In this document: piece after piece, positions 22,884-32,885 of the stretch
Layout: every line of letters starts with the position of its first letter
Numbering within the stretch: position 1 is the stretch's first letter
From: Scytalidium lignicola
Lineage: Eukaryota; Ascomycota; Leotiomycetes
Assembly (NCBI GenBank): GCA_002812745.2
Contig: NCSJ02000006.1
Location: 186,001-250,000 of the forward strand
Direction: 5' to 3'
DNA length: 64,000 nt
Program-made: the position numbers and the translations under genes
Notes under the pieces: model-generated
The model's input: the letters and a program-made list of their open reading frames with translations, nothing else
The model's database searches: none
What the model was told of the DNA's origin: nothing

Positions 22884-23603
22884 TTACCTATTTCTCCTTC
22901 CAACACTCTTGAAAATCATACCCCCAACAACACCGGCAGCAATGGCGACTCCACTCAAAATTGCAACGCCCATCAACCCTTCCCGAGTGACTTTATCATC
23001 GATTAAGCCCCTCAAACTGCTAGCCTGCAAATTTGCCGGCTCTTTCTCTAAGAGGATATCACTTAATCTCCGCGCCTCTGCGTAGTTCCCAAGTTTGTAG
23101 TTGCCCAGCGCAAGATAATACAAACACTCTCTTCTCCGCTCTGGCGCAGTGCGGAATATCTCTGAAAGGAGACGCACACCTTCCTGTTGGTCATGGCGGG
23201 TGTTCGATTTGATTAGGCCCTAGTTTATGTTAAAAAGCGGTCGCACAAAGTAGGGAGGATATAATCACCCAAGCGTAGTTGAATTTTGTCTGCACCCCGA
23301 CATGTTCACCTTCTTTCTCGTATTGCGATCGTAGGACTTGGAGTTCTTCTGGTTTTAAGGGACTAATTTCATGTTAGAGAGTGGGCCGATAATGCGGAGC
23401 GAAGAAGCTGAAGAAGCCAGATCTAGGCAATCTTCGAGCTTCTCAGAACCGACCTTTCTGCATCGGCGGCATCTAAAAAAAAACTTAATGTCAGCAATGC
23501 AACTTAAATGCTACTACCGTTACAGCAAAGAGTGAAGCAGATCTGAAGTTACCCGCCTCTTGTTATGGCATGATCAATACTCACATGGAAGACTCGAACC
23601 CAT
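22884..23603 (-). CDS. FIS1: Mitochondrial fission protein Fis1
   Basis: Minus strand, four exons: 23603-23585, 23472-23454, 23362-23269 and 23219-22884, 155 residues. The first two exons are only 19 nt each and together encode MGSSLPYAADAES, the usual fungal Fis1 start. Exon 3 gives [17 protein letters not shown] and exon 4 the TPR-like helices ([34 protein letters not shown]). The C-terminal hydrophobic span [19 protein letters not shown] plus basic RRNR is the tail anchor in the outer mitochondrial membrane. Fis1 recruits adaptors and the dynamin Dnm1 for mitochondrial and peroxisomal division. The donor after exon 2 is GTCGGT, weaker than normal. Residue length equals that of yeast Fis1 (155). 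Confidence 0.94.
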
Positions 23604-23959
23604 TGTGGCAGGCTATCTGTGCAAACGATGGTTAATATTTAGTAGTAGTAATGGGGTCGACAAAGGCGTTACCAAAATACACAGAAGACTTTCGCTGTGG
23701 TATACCAGTTCCGATATTTGAGGAAGTTTGGACACAGCTCGGGAAGCTTTGGAGATACGTCAGGTGGCGGTGTGTGGCGGTGCCTGGCGATTGTTGCTCC
23801 TGGCAACCTAGTGCATTATTTCGCGTACTTGGAATGCTGATCGGAGGAACTACAGGTATCAACGACTTCAAAAGAGAAAATAGCGATTTCATTCTGCACT
23901 CCATCAAACTCACGCTAAAAGCTACAATCTGAAATTCTTTTATTCTACGGGACCTGAAA
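23604..23959. promoter_or_regulatory. Divergent promoter of FIS1 and SPC24
   Basis: 356 bp separate the two divergent start codons, so both promoters must fit here. No TATA box or known element stands out; a 93-codon open frame inside (23651-23932) has no recognisable content. Confidence 0.4.
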
Positions 23960-24649
23960 ATGCTTTTAGACGAAGATCCATCAACGGTAACATTTTGCGT
24001 TACCTCAATCATTAACACCAACTAACTTCTCTAGCTTATTCACCACACCATTGGCAACTTCAACATTTTACCCGATAAACTTGCAATCTCGCGCGTAAAT
24101 GAGTCCATTTCAACTCTACAACAAGCTCGTGACCTTCGGGTCCGAGAGGCAGAGAGTGCCTTGAAGAGTGCGTTTCTTCTTCAACAAAAACAACTAGACA
24201 CTTACACGGCGTCGCAGAACTCTCTAGAACCCTGACGGCATTAAACAACCATCATACCGAGACAGTAGCATCACACTCTTCCGCTGCCCATGCTTCCGAA
24301 ATAGCGACTCTTGATACGCAGAAATTCCGCATCGCAAAAGCTGCCAGCGACCTCGAAATAGAATCTGAACGATTATCATCCCAGCTCGCCGATCTCCAAG
24401 CTAAGCTACAAGAACTAGAATTACAGGGCATAGATGGACCAGATGCGTCAAGAAGATCGCTAGTGGATGACGAAATAAGCCTTAAATTGACGGTGTATAG
24501 GAGCTTGGGGATTGAAATTGAAAGAGAGAATGGGGAATACGCGAAAGCAATTATTAGGAATGGGAAGAAAGGAGATGTCCATGTTGTTAATATGGACAGT
24601 AAATTCTCCAGGTTCTTTTTATGCAAATTACTTTTGGGAGACTTTATAG
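23960..24649 (+). CDS. SPC24: Kinetochore protein Spc24 (Ndc80 complex), 3' frameshift
   Basis: Three exons: 23960-23986, 24035-24167 and 24218 onward. The start MLLDEDPST, then [13 protein letters not shown] and [15 protein letters not shown], are the conserved Spc24 N-terminus. A coiled coil follows, then the globular RWD-like domain (YRSLGIEIE.., KGDVHVVNM.., FSRFF). Just after FSRFF a five-T run (24616-24620) shifts the frame. The family-type ending YANYFWETL with stop at 24647-24649 is encoded one frame over. Read as given, the protein continues with unrelated sequence to 24696. Spc24 pairs with Spc25 to anchor Ndc80 to the inner kinetochore. A one-base homopolymer overcall is the simplest explanation for the break; a genuine truncating mutation in an essential gene is unlikely. 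Confidence 0.9.
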
Positions 24650-24878
24650 GACTGGATTTCGATAGAGCGATTTGGGGGGTATATATTTGGGCATAAATGG
24701 CGTTAGTTACGGGGTTGGTTCTAATTCGGGGGTCTTTGCTGGGCACGATTGTTTGGATGTAGAGATACCACAGAATACCAAGAATGAAGATATGAATTAA
24801 TCGTTAATCAGAAGACATAACTCTAGGTATCTACCCATTAACCATAACGCCGTTCCAACCCGTCATAGTCATTAACCC

Positions 24879-25613
24879 TTAACGGGAGCCAATGTCTTCT
24901 GATTTCTTTTTTATACTTAACGAGGTGGAGCTTTTCGAGCTACCAGATGAGACAGAGGCAGTAGACATAGCCATTGAGGGTTTCTTAGGGATTCTATTTA
25001 GAACCGGCTGTGATCCAAAGTAGCTATCCCCTCCCATAACCGTGGAGTAGGCAGGAGGCGTCCTTGCTCGCGAAGTATTTGGCGAGTGACTATAGCTCCT
25101 ATTGTGTCTTGACTCTATGGGTGGTATCGGACCCGTCAATGATCGACGATGCCTCCTGCCATGGTCAGCAGGGAGTTCAAGGCGAGAATTGATGTTCGTC
25201 CAAAGACCCTCATCCTCCAAAGCGTTATCAAGACGCCAGCCACCTACACCTTCATAGTCTCTATCAGGCCCAATGCTTTGGATCAAGCCGATGTTTACAT
25301 CAGATCCAATAGGTGTGATCGATCCAGCGATAGAGACATTGCTGCCTGTGCTACTTCTTCGTTTCCTCCTACGTACTGCACCGGTAGAATTCGAGATAGG
25401 TTTGCTTGATGATAGAGGAATTCGAGTGGTTTTAGTCGCGATAAAATATGATGGAATGATAGATAATGCCAACTCGATGTAGAGCAAGATGACTCGAAAT
25501 GCGAGGATCGAGAACGCAATAGAAGTGGTGATAGTTGCGAAGATGGCGAGGGGTATCGAGAAGATACATATAAATGGTAGTATCAGTCCGTGAGAGGGAT
25601 TGACCAGCGCCAT
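24879..25613 (-). CDS. Fungal membrane protein of unknown function (244 aa)
   Basis: Minus strand, single exon. The N-terminal ~60 residues form two hydrophobic segments: roughly residues 10-34, and 36-60 (LAFRVILLYIELALSIIPSY). A long cytosolic-type tail rich in Ser, Arg and Pro follows, with RRRKRRSS-like basic patches and a serine-rich region near residues 215-235. The arrangement is a double-spanning anchor with a phosphorylatable tail. I do not recognise a named family; similar fungal-only proteins are usually annotated as hypothetical. It converges with SPC24. Confidence 0.75.
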   Translation of the reverse strand: MALVNPSHGLILPFICIFSIPLAIFATITTSIAFSILAFRVILLYIELALSIIPSYFIATKTTRIPLSSSKPISNSTGAVRRRKRRSSTGSNVSIAGSITPIGSDVNIGLIQSIGPDRDYEGVGGWRLDNALEDEGLWTNINSRLELPADHGRRHRRSLTGPIPPIESRHNRSYSHSPNTSRARTPPAYSTVMGGDSYFGSQPVLNRIPKKPSMAMSTASVSSGSSKSSTSLSIKKKSEDIGSR

Positions 25614-25983
25614 TCTCCCTGCGATGTGGAGAATCTACATTTCAGAAATAGCTTCAAGAAGAAAAGGAAAACAACATGATGCCGGATGGTGGGTTGAGGT
25701 GGGTTTGAGATCTGCATCACATGTGACTGTGGCATTCTAGAGTGTGGGGTAGCACGCCGGCACGATTTCTAATAACCCAGCGGGGTGTGTTGTGATATCC
25801 TAGTTGCCACCTTAGGCACTACTATCGCGTATTACACGTGACTTCCCTTTCCTTCAGTTAGCTTTTCTACATGTACGTAGTTACTACTCTACAACACCAA
25901 TATACAAGTTGAGCACCCCATATTGCGTACCATGCTTTTGCTGTCCTAATTCAACACTTTTTATAAAGAATATTAATTATTTT

Positions 25984-26044
25984 ATAACGACTAAGGAATA
26001 CCAGAGGATAAAGAGTCTCGCTGAGAACGATCTGGACCATGGTG
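25984..26044 (+). repeat. Copy 1 of dispersed ~60-bp gene-fragment repeat
   Basis: Begins ATAACGACTAAGGAATACC and encodes TTKEYQRIKSLAENDLDHG. Nearly identical to 26941-27001 and 28873-28927. At this position it fuses to the front of the SNF2-like frame. Confidence 0.9.
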
Positions 26045-26940
26045 TACAATCAAGTAATGAGGCCTATATGTCTACATCTGAGCATGATGATGAAGCTGAT
26101 CCAGAAGAAGCTGATCTAGAAAAAGCTGATCCAGAAAAGGCGGATCTTCCGGTTGGCAAGGTCTGGGTCTCATCTGTGGGCAATCGGTTTATGCGCGTCG
26201 TGTGTGACGAAGCCCAGCACCTTCGGAACCCAAGGACACGCACATCGGAAGCAGTGCGGCAGATTGGAGCTGATCATCTACACTTTTTGACGGCAACTAT
26301 GTTGTTGAATCACACCCGTGACGGATATGGATATCTTAGTCTGATATTCAAGAAGGAGTGGCGACTAGACTTGTCTGGGTGGGGAGACCACCGAATCTAC
26401 GAAGCTGATTACAATCCCGCTCGCACCACTGCATCTCCAGACGTTGAGGGCCCGATCATTTCGGTCTTGCCTGACAAGTCGGTACCGGGTCGAGAGGAGT
26501 TGTTCCGAGCTCTTGATCTAGGAGTGCGCCTATATATCTACGACCCAGATAACTATCACCTGGTTAATACTGCCAACGACTGGAATCCAGCTATTTGTAA
26601 GCTCATCTTACCACCCATCTTACGCAGTTTCGTCTTGCGCCAGACCATGGCCACTCAGGTGCAGAATCTGGAAGGACAGTGGATCCAGATCGGCCAGTCT
26701 GTGCCGCCTTACCGTATTGTAACCGTCGAGCTTGCCATGACCAAGATTCAGGATGTCAGATATGAGGAGACGTATGATAAAGCTCGGCCACGGCTATTCA
26801 AAGTAGGCACGGCGCCATCAAGCGCGAGGAACCAGCAGGCAGCCACAGTGAAGGAAGGCCGCATAAATCTTGATTCTCATCGTACATTAATGCATGCGAC
26901 CCTGGACAGCAACTTGCCCAGACTTATCACCAGAAAAACA

Positions 26941-27001
26941 ATAACGACTAAAGAATACCAGAGGATAAAGAGTCTCGCCGAGAACGATCTGGACCATGGT
27001 G
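26941..27001 (+). repeat. Copy 2 of dispersed ~60-bp repeat
   Basis: Differs from copy 1 at two bases over ~60. It lies at what looks like its native position near the 3' end of the SNF2-like frame, followed by a GCCAGC extension. Confidence 0.9.
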
Positions 27002-27159
27002 CCAGCTATTTATTAAGAAATTTTGCATTGAGCCGATAAAGCCAGAACGACTTATTCTTGTTTTTGAATATCCGCTCACTTAATGGTAAGTAGCGTTACA
27101 TTTTGCCTCAACATCCTCGTGGGAAAGGGAGAAAATGATCATTGGTATATTTTAATATA

Positions 27160-28824
27160 CGTAAGGGGGTGTCAACAAATACTGGGCCACCCCATGAAAG
27201 GCGGTCAAGCAAATATATTGCCACTTTTAAATAAACAAACATTGTTTACTTTCTTTCTTTACTACAATAACAACAACTACTACTACTATTACTTTAATGG
27301 CTTGGGATACTCCTACACGCGTGCGATATAAAACCAAGATTCAAGACGGTTATTCTGGACGGCATACAGCTCAAGAATTAGGTGTACCTCGTGGTACAGC
27401 TCAAAGATGGCTCAAAAAAAGAGATCGTGTTCAAAAGCCTCCTGGCCGACCACGTACTATTCCTGACAGTACAATTCTTGCAATTATTCAATGGTTCACA
27501 GGCCATTATGAGCGAAGGATTCTTTCACCAAAGCAAATAATTAAAGGATTTAATTTGAAGATATCCAGAAACATTCTTCTGGCTGCGTTAGCACTCTTGA
27601 TTGTAAGCTTTGCACTTTTAAAGAAAACAGGCTAGAAAGATGGACATTCTACATTGCAAATTGGGACCGGCTATTATGGTATTGGAGAAAAGGAATTTAC
27701 ACAGATAAATTAATTACTAGGATAGATATGCTTAGACGTCAGCGATTGCTCAAGGTTAGAGGAGAAAGGCAATACCTTGATTGTATTCAATTGTTACGGC
27801 TCTTACCGTCACAGTCTGATAGGTGCTGGAATGGCAGCCTATAGGAAGTCGGTGGCCAAACGGGGGGTTGGGTCACGTGACTAACGCAAGCCTACAAGGT
27901 CTACAGGTCTAAGTGTTAGACCCGTTAGACCAGGTAAAGCACCTGCATATTGAGTAACAATGATTGTCTATATAAGAACACGCTCTCTAAGCTTTAGTTA
28001 AGAACCTCGTGTTCAACCTAAGTTACAACTCTACAATATACTTTACTATTCATAAAACTCCAGTCAGCTTGTTCCTACAGATCAACTTACAGAGTGACCA
28101 AGCCTACATCACGTGCCGGTGATTAAGGGTTCTGTAACATCAATTTACCTTCTATTCAAGCTATAAATCAGTTATAACATAGGCTACGATTGGTTACAAC
28201 TATAAATTTAAGCTGATTTTGGTGTCATATGAAAAAGAAGGCAAAAAATTTACTCAAAAGAAATATGCTAGCCAAATCTTTGAAGGACTACTAAAAGAGA
28301 TATTTAAGGCAAAGCGATTGGAGGAAGGGTTTGAAACACCAGGAGTATTTTGGTGTGTAAAGGATAACAGCCTGGTTTATAGGAAAAAGAGTTCACGCAA
28401 AAATAAAGGATTGTGCAATGGAATTCGAATAGAATGCTATATCAGATCAATTAATTAGCCTCCTAAATTACCAGATTTAAATCCAATTGAAAATATATGG
28501 CAAGTCCTGAAGCAATTACTCAGGAATTGTAAGCTAACTGGTGGGTGGAAGCTGGAGGATCTCAAAGCAGCCATGCAAGATATATAGGAGAATGAGATAT
28601 CAATCGAACGGCATATTAACCACTTTATCGATATTATGCCTGAAAGGATAACCAAGGTCAGACTGCGAAAGGGAGGCCCTTCAGGGTGATAGTGGTGGTA
28701 GTAATAGTAGTAGTAGTAGCTTTGTACAGTAGTAATAAAATAGCAATATAAAATTGCCATTTTTGGGTGGCAGAATTTGCTCGCTTGCATGGGGTGGCCC
28801 AGTACTTGTTGACACCCCCTTACG
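27160..28824 (+). mobile_element. Degenerate Tc1/mariner (Ant1-like) transposon
   Basis: About 1.66 kb with near-perfect terminal inverted repeats. Left CGTAAGGGGGTGTCAACAA.. continues through CTGGGCCACCCCATG, mirrored at the right end (..TTGTTGACACCCCCTTACG), with TA on both outer sides. The transposase is broken. An N-terminal frame (27297-27635, MAWDTPTRVRY) has a helix-turn-helix (HTAQELGVPRGTAQRWL). A block near 27700 keeps IYTD followed by K where the catalytic-region Glu is expected. A C-terminal frame (28219 onward) has PDLNPIENIW. Stop codons at 28456 and 28585 sit where this family has Trp. About 300 bp in the middle (roughly 27845-28190) does not fit transposase and looks inserted. 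Confidence 0.88.
27914..28139. mobile_element. Possible solo LTR nested in the Tc1/mariner relic
   Basis: A 226-bp segment opening TGTTAGACCC and closing GGGTTCTGTAACA, i.e. TGTTA...TAACA ends as in LTRs. An internal TATA-like TCTATATAAG lies near 27967. It lies inside the non-transposase insert. The flanking five bases do not match (CTAAG versus TCAAT), so the exact borders or the identity may be wrong. Confidence 0.35.
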
Positions 28825-28872
28825 TACACTATTAGTATATATTCCACTAACAAGTTATAGACGATCTTGAAG

Positions 28873-28927
28873 TAAGGAATACCAGAGGATAAAGAGTCTC
28901 GCCGAGAACAATCTGGACCATGGTGCC
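28873..28927 (+). repeat. Copy 3 of dispersed ~60-bp repeat
   Basis: TAAGGAATACCAGAGG.. to GGACCATGGTGCCAGC, downstream of the transposon. It shares the GCCAGC extension of copy 2, so it probably descends from it rather than from copy 1. Confidence 0.9.
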
Positions 28928-29191
28928 AGCTCGGAAACCGCCATCCATTTTTAATTAATAATTTAGCATTTTGCGATTATCGCTGCAGAGGCGGGGAGAG
29001 AGGGCAGGCATGAGCTCCATAGACGTTAAAGCAGCGGGTGGCCTGTGCAGGTGACTTACCCAAAGCAGCAAGTCGCAGTACTCAAATAATAATAACATAC
29101 AAGTATATATAACAAGTAATTAACAAATGGACAATAGTTAATTAAGAATTAATTGATCTTTTTATGTTTTAATATCTTAGTTTATATAGGC
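28928..29191. other. Intergenic tail of the accessory island
   Basis: AT-rich DNA with repeated TTAATTAA-like words before the TatD-family gene. No feature beyond the repeat fragment. Confidence 0.4.
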
Positions 29192-30352
29192 ATGAATATA
29201 TCAGATCCTGCCTTCCCATGGCATCTAGGTGTTTTTGATGCTCACTGTCACCCAACGGACAGTATGGCAGAAGTGTCTACAATACCTTCCATGAAAACAC
29301 ATGGGTTGGCTATCATGGCCACAAGAGGTCAAGATCAAGAACTAGTGGCCCAGGTAGCCAATGAGTATGGCATGGAACGCCAGCGTCAACAAGATGAGGC
29401 ACCTGGAAACCAGCGCATTATTCCATGCTTTGGATGGCATCCATGGTTCTCGCACCAATTAGTCGATGATACAAAACGCTCAAGTAGCCATGAGCTCACT
29501 TCAGAGGAGTCCAAAATCGACCACTACCAATCTGTCTTAACTCCAAGCCCAAAGCCTGAGGATATGAATTTTCTAAAGTCTCTTCCCCAACCGCGGTCTC
29601 TTTCAGAATTCCTCGAGCAAACAAAAAGCTATCTGGAGAAGTATCCGTTTGCCCTAGTGGGTGAAGTAGGACTTGACAAGTCATTCCGTCTCCCTTTTGG
29701 ATGGACCCCAGATCTCGAAGAATCTAGGGATAGCTCTCTTACTGCTGGAGGGAGAGAAGGTAGAACTCTTAGTCCTTACAAAGTCCATATGGATCATCAA
29801 AAGGCCATTCTAAAGGCCCAGCTTAAACTTGCAGGTGAAATGAACCGGGCAGTGTCTATTCATGGTGTACAGGCACACGGCGTTGTCTTCGACACACTTC
29901 AAGAAACATGGAAAGGCTACGAAAATAGAGTGCTCAGTAAGAAGGAGAGGAAGAAGACTGCAAGTGATCATCTGCATAAAGATGATGAAAATGAAATAGA
30001 CTTTGAAAACAGCTCACCCAAACCATTTCCTCCCCGAATCTGCCTCCACTCTTATTCAGGTCCTCCCCAACCACTAAAACAATACTTCCATCCTTCTGTT
30101 CCGGCCGAGATCTTCTTTTCATTTTCATCGGTTATAAACCTGTCGACATCGGCCAGATCGAAAGCCGCTGAAGTCATCAAAACAGTACCTGATAACTACA
30201 TCCTCGTGGAGAGTGACCTTCATATCGCTGGGGATATGATGGATCAATTGCTAGAGGATATGACTAGGAAAATATGTGAAATAAAAGGGTGGTCTCTGGA
30301 GGCTGGCGTTGTACAGCTGGCACGAAACTGGACACGTTTTGTTTTCGGTTGA
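29192..30352 (+). CDS. scn1: Scn1/TatD-family metal-dependent hydrolase
   Basis: Single exon, 386 residues from ATG 29192 ([13 protein letters not shown]). The frame is open a little upstream, but this start fits. The metal-binding H-x-H motif is FDAHCHPT (about residues 16-23), followed by CFGWHPW, the glutamate-bearing GEVGLDKSF, a later histidine in [14 protein letters not shown], and the late aspartate in LVESDLH. This is the TatD/Cut9-interacting Scn1 arrangement, an amidohydrolase-like TIM barrel. Relative to bacterial TatD it carries long charged inserts (around residues 95-130 and 250-285), typical for fungal members. S. pombe Scn1 was found through interaction with the APC subunit Cut9; its chemistry is poorly defined. 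Confidence 0.9.
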   Translation: MNISDPAFPWHLGVFDAHCHPTDSMAEVSTIPSMKTHGLAIMATRGQDQELVAQVANEYGMERQRQQDEAPGNQRIIPCFGWHPWFSHQLVDDTKRSSSHELTSEESKIDHYQSVLTPSPKPEDMNFLKSLPQPRSLSEFLEQTKSYLEKYPFALVGEVGLDKSFRLPFGWTPDLEESRDSSLTAGGREGRTLSPYKVHMDHQKAILKAQLKLAGEMNRAVSIHGVQAHGVVFDTLQETWKGYENRVLSKKERKKTASDHLHKDDENEIDFENSSPKPFPPRICLHSYSGPPQPLKQYFHPSVPAEIFFSFSSVINLSTSARSKAAEVIKTVPDNYILVESDLHIAGDMMDQLLEDMTRKICEIKGWSLEAGVVQLARNWTRFVFG

Positions 30353-31411
30353 GCATTGAAGTAACGCACTCCCCAGATACATGCACTTGTATAGAAGTCC
30401 ACCTACGGAGAAGCGTTGCTAAACAATAAGTCTTGGGGAGTCTAGGTTTCTGTTAGTTCAGAATAATATCCACTCTCAGTCCTATTGTATTTTCTACAAC
30501 AACATAGATTTATTAATATATACTGAGTAAATAATCACAACCTAGAAAATGTCCGCTATTACTAAACCACCCATCTAATAACCAAGCAACAAATATATTA
30601 ATGGAATACTCTCCCTGATTTTATCCGATATCGCTAACACTGATGGAATTATTGATCTGTATATAATATGTAGTTCGTAAAGGCTCATTTTCAGAGCTAA
30701 TAGGGAGAAGATGTAAAGATCTAAGAAGTTTCGATAAAAGTAAACAACGTAGTATTATCACTTATTTGGTTAGGTTCAACAACCACCAACGAGGCATACA
30801 CCACCTTCCCGAGCAAAGGGATGAGTACGTCTTAGATCCTCTTCAAAACGCAACAGTTGATATGCATACGCTCCCTAATTGTTGTCGATTGCTTTAGCGT
30901 GCCACCAAATCTGCTCTTTTATTGGATTAAACGCGTCAACCCTTATTTCGTTGTCAATACCATTGATAAATTCACTAGTACTCATTGTAATCATAATTCT
31001 CTCCGTGGCGATCTCCAAATCTCCCAACATCCACAACAAACTTTCTACACCCGAACCTTTACCAATATTCGATACACCTCTTCAGCTTCTGTTTCATCCA
31101 CAAACAATTCAACAACCATCTAACTTATCATCTACCTTCTATTTTCTTTACCCACTAGTGAACTGCACACATATACTATATATTACGCACTATGAACAAA
31201 CCAAAGGTATGTTCACAACCTGCATTCTTCCAGTTCTGACTTCGAATGCATTACCTTCAGTCTTATGTATCTCGTTAACACCCATCTATTCAATTTTCTG
31301 ATTCTACTGTGGACTTTTATGATTAGTCTCTTCTTCTAGCATGCTTTTCCCTACAAATTCATTCAGAAATCTCCTATGCTTGGTTAACAAGAACTTTAGG
31401 AAACTATCAAA
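30353..31411. other. Intergenic region
   Basis: About 1.06 kb, AT-rich. Overlapping small frames at 30857-31301 look like chance. Probably the leader and promoter of the following gene. Confidence 0.5.
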
Positions 31412-32885
31412 ATGTCGCCACCACCAACGGAAAACGACAAGTATGGGTATTATAAGCTTGGTGAGTTTAGTACTTTTCGTCCAGAGTGAATTTCTCCTAG
31501 TACATCATTGAATCTTTTTCAATGTTAGTGTAAGTGTTGATTTGTCTGTTGCTGCCATTTAGAATGTTTCTTTGTAGCGGTTGTCATTCTTCGAGTTTAG
31601 CTATTACTTTTTTCCCTCGATACTCTTGCTGTCGTCTTTTTTATATTTTTATCGATTAATTTTGATCCCAGGTATGCTAGAAGACGATGATAACGAATAC
31701 TGACATATCTAATAGCACGTGAGCAGCTTGAAGCAACTGAGAACCGGCGTAGAACTCGTTCAATGATTTCATCTGGCGAGAATTCTCCTACAGATGGTAA
31801 TGAAACCGACAGTAGCATAGAAAACGAAGCAGGAAATCGATCGAAACTTATATTAGGCGGAGAGAAGATTGGTCAGACATCAACTAGTAGACTTGATCAG
31901 TATACTGCTACCAATTCAACCTTTGGAGCCGCTCGTTATCCTGTAGCAGCCCCAGTTCATACCACATTCGCAACAGCAGCAAGTCAGCCCTTCTCACAAC
32001 ATCGACTTCCAAGCCTAAATCCAGACCCCCAATCACTCTTTGTTTCTCCAATGAATCAATCACCACTCGATATTGGCCCATATGCATTCAATAATGATCA
32101 GCAACGGCATCAATTCGAGGTTGAATCGGCTCCCTATATCTTTGCTAGATCTCCACGATCACAGGAATCTATTATGGGTTCACCCCCCTGTGCTCAACAG
32201 TTGGGTAATCACACTTCAGTTCGCCATAGCGGGACTATATCTCCGTCCACCGTTGTAGCTAGTCCCAACATCTCCGAATCAGTAGCTAATTCTCCAAGTG
32301 AGACACTGGGCAGGTTCCACGATCATGGCCGTCATTTGGACCCTTCGAGATTCAGTGGAGTCGATGTGCCATGGGGAACGAATAAAGTTCCTACGTCTAT
32401 CCTCCAGGAAGAAGTCTCAAATGCTGCATTATTGAAAAGGGGGCTGAAACGTGGACATGGACCAAGGGTTATCAAGAGAGGAGCAGGTGCGAATGACCCT
32501 GAAAATATTGCAATTGTTAACATGAAAGAAAACGAAGGCCTTTCCTTCGCCAAGATTACCGAAATTTTGAACNAAAAAAAGAGTCGATGAAGGGAGACAG
32601 CCAAGTCTTACTCAAACTGGAGTAAATGGCAGATATAACCGCACAGCCCCCCTTCTATTTGCTGCCGAAGGCAAAGAGTTTGTTCCCTTAAGCCAACGTT
32701 CTAAAGATAAAGAGGGCATGCAAAGATTTAGACCCATGTGGGATGACAATCTAAATGTTGAACTTGTGAAGGCATTCAAGGAAGCAGAAGCACAAAAGTG
32801 GGAAGCTGTTACTAGAATATTTGAGGAACGAACGGGTATCAAAGTAGACGCCAAGACAGCTGCAAAGCAATATTCCAATCTGTGA
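31412..32885 (+). CDS. Uncharacterised fungal protein with conserved C-terminal domain (405 aa)
   Basis: Exon 1 is 31412-31460 (MSPPPTENDKYGYYKL) and exon 2 is 31716-32885, joined in phase over a 255-bp intron. An N at 32573, next to an A7 run, breaks the frame. Reading without that N keeps one frame from AACAAAAAA through KKRVDEGRQPSL to the stop at 32883-32885. The middle is Ser/Pro/Gln-rich and disordered. The C-terminal ~140 residues look folded: PENIAIVNMKENEGLSFAKI, RYNRTAPLLFAAEGKEFVPL, and WDDNLNVELVKAFKEAEAQKW, which resembles a SANT/Myb-like helix set. A DNA-binding role is possible but is inference; I know this type only as a fungal hypothetical. Confidence 0.8.

Larger units (their letters stand above)
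25950..27110 (+). pseudogene. SNF2-family helicase-like pseudogene
   Basis: An open frame runs from 25909 to 27039 but has no early ATG; the first is at 26068. It encodes recognisable SNF2 blocks: motif II-like VVCDEAQHLRNP with DEAQ, and motif III-like LTATMLLNH. An imperfect EADPEKAD repeat lies near its start. No Walker A (motif I) is present, so the ATPase cannot work. Near 27003 the expected continuation (KKFCIEPIKPERLILVFEY, helicase-C-like) is in another frame. Coding similarity fades before the Tc1/mariner element at 27160. Such decayed SNF2-like genes occur in repeats of several filamentous fungi. The 5' part is bounded by a duplicated copy of its own 3' segment (25984-26044). Confidence 0.75.

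Noticed and set aside
25909..27039. Intact SNF2 gene
   Set aside because: It lacks an early ATG and motif I, and changes frame before the helicase-C part; treated as a pseudogene.
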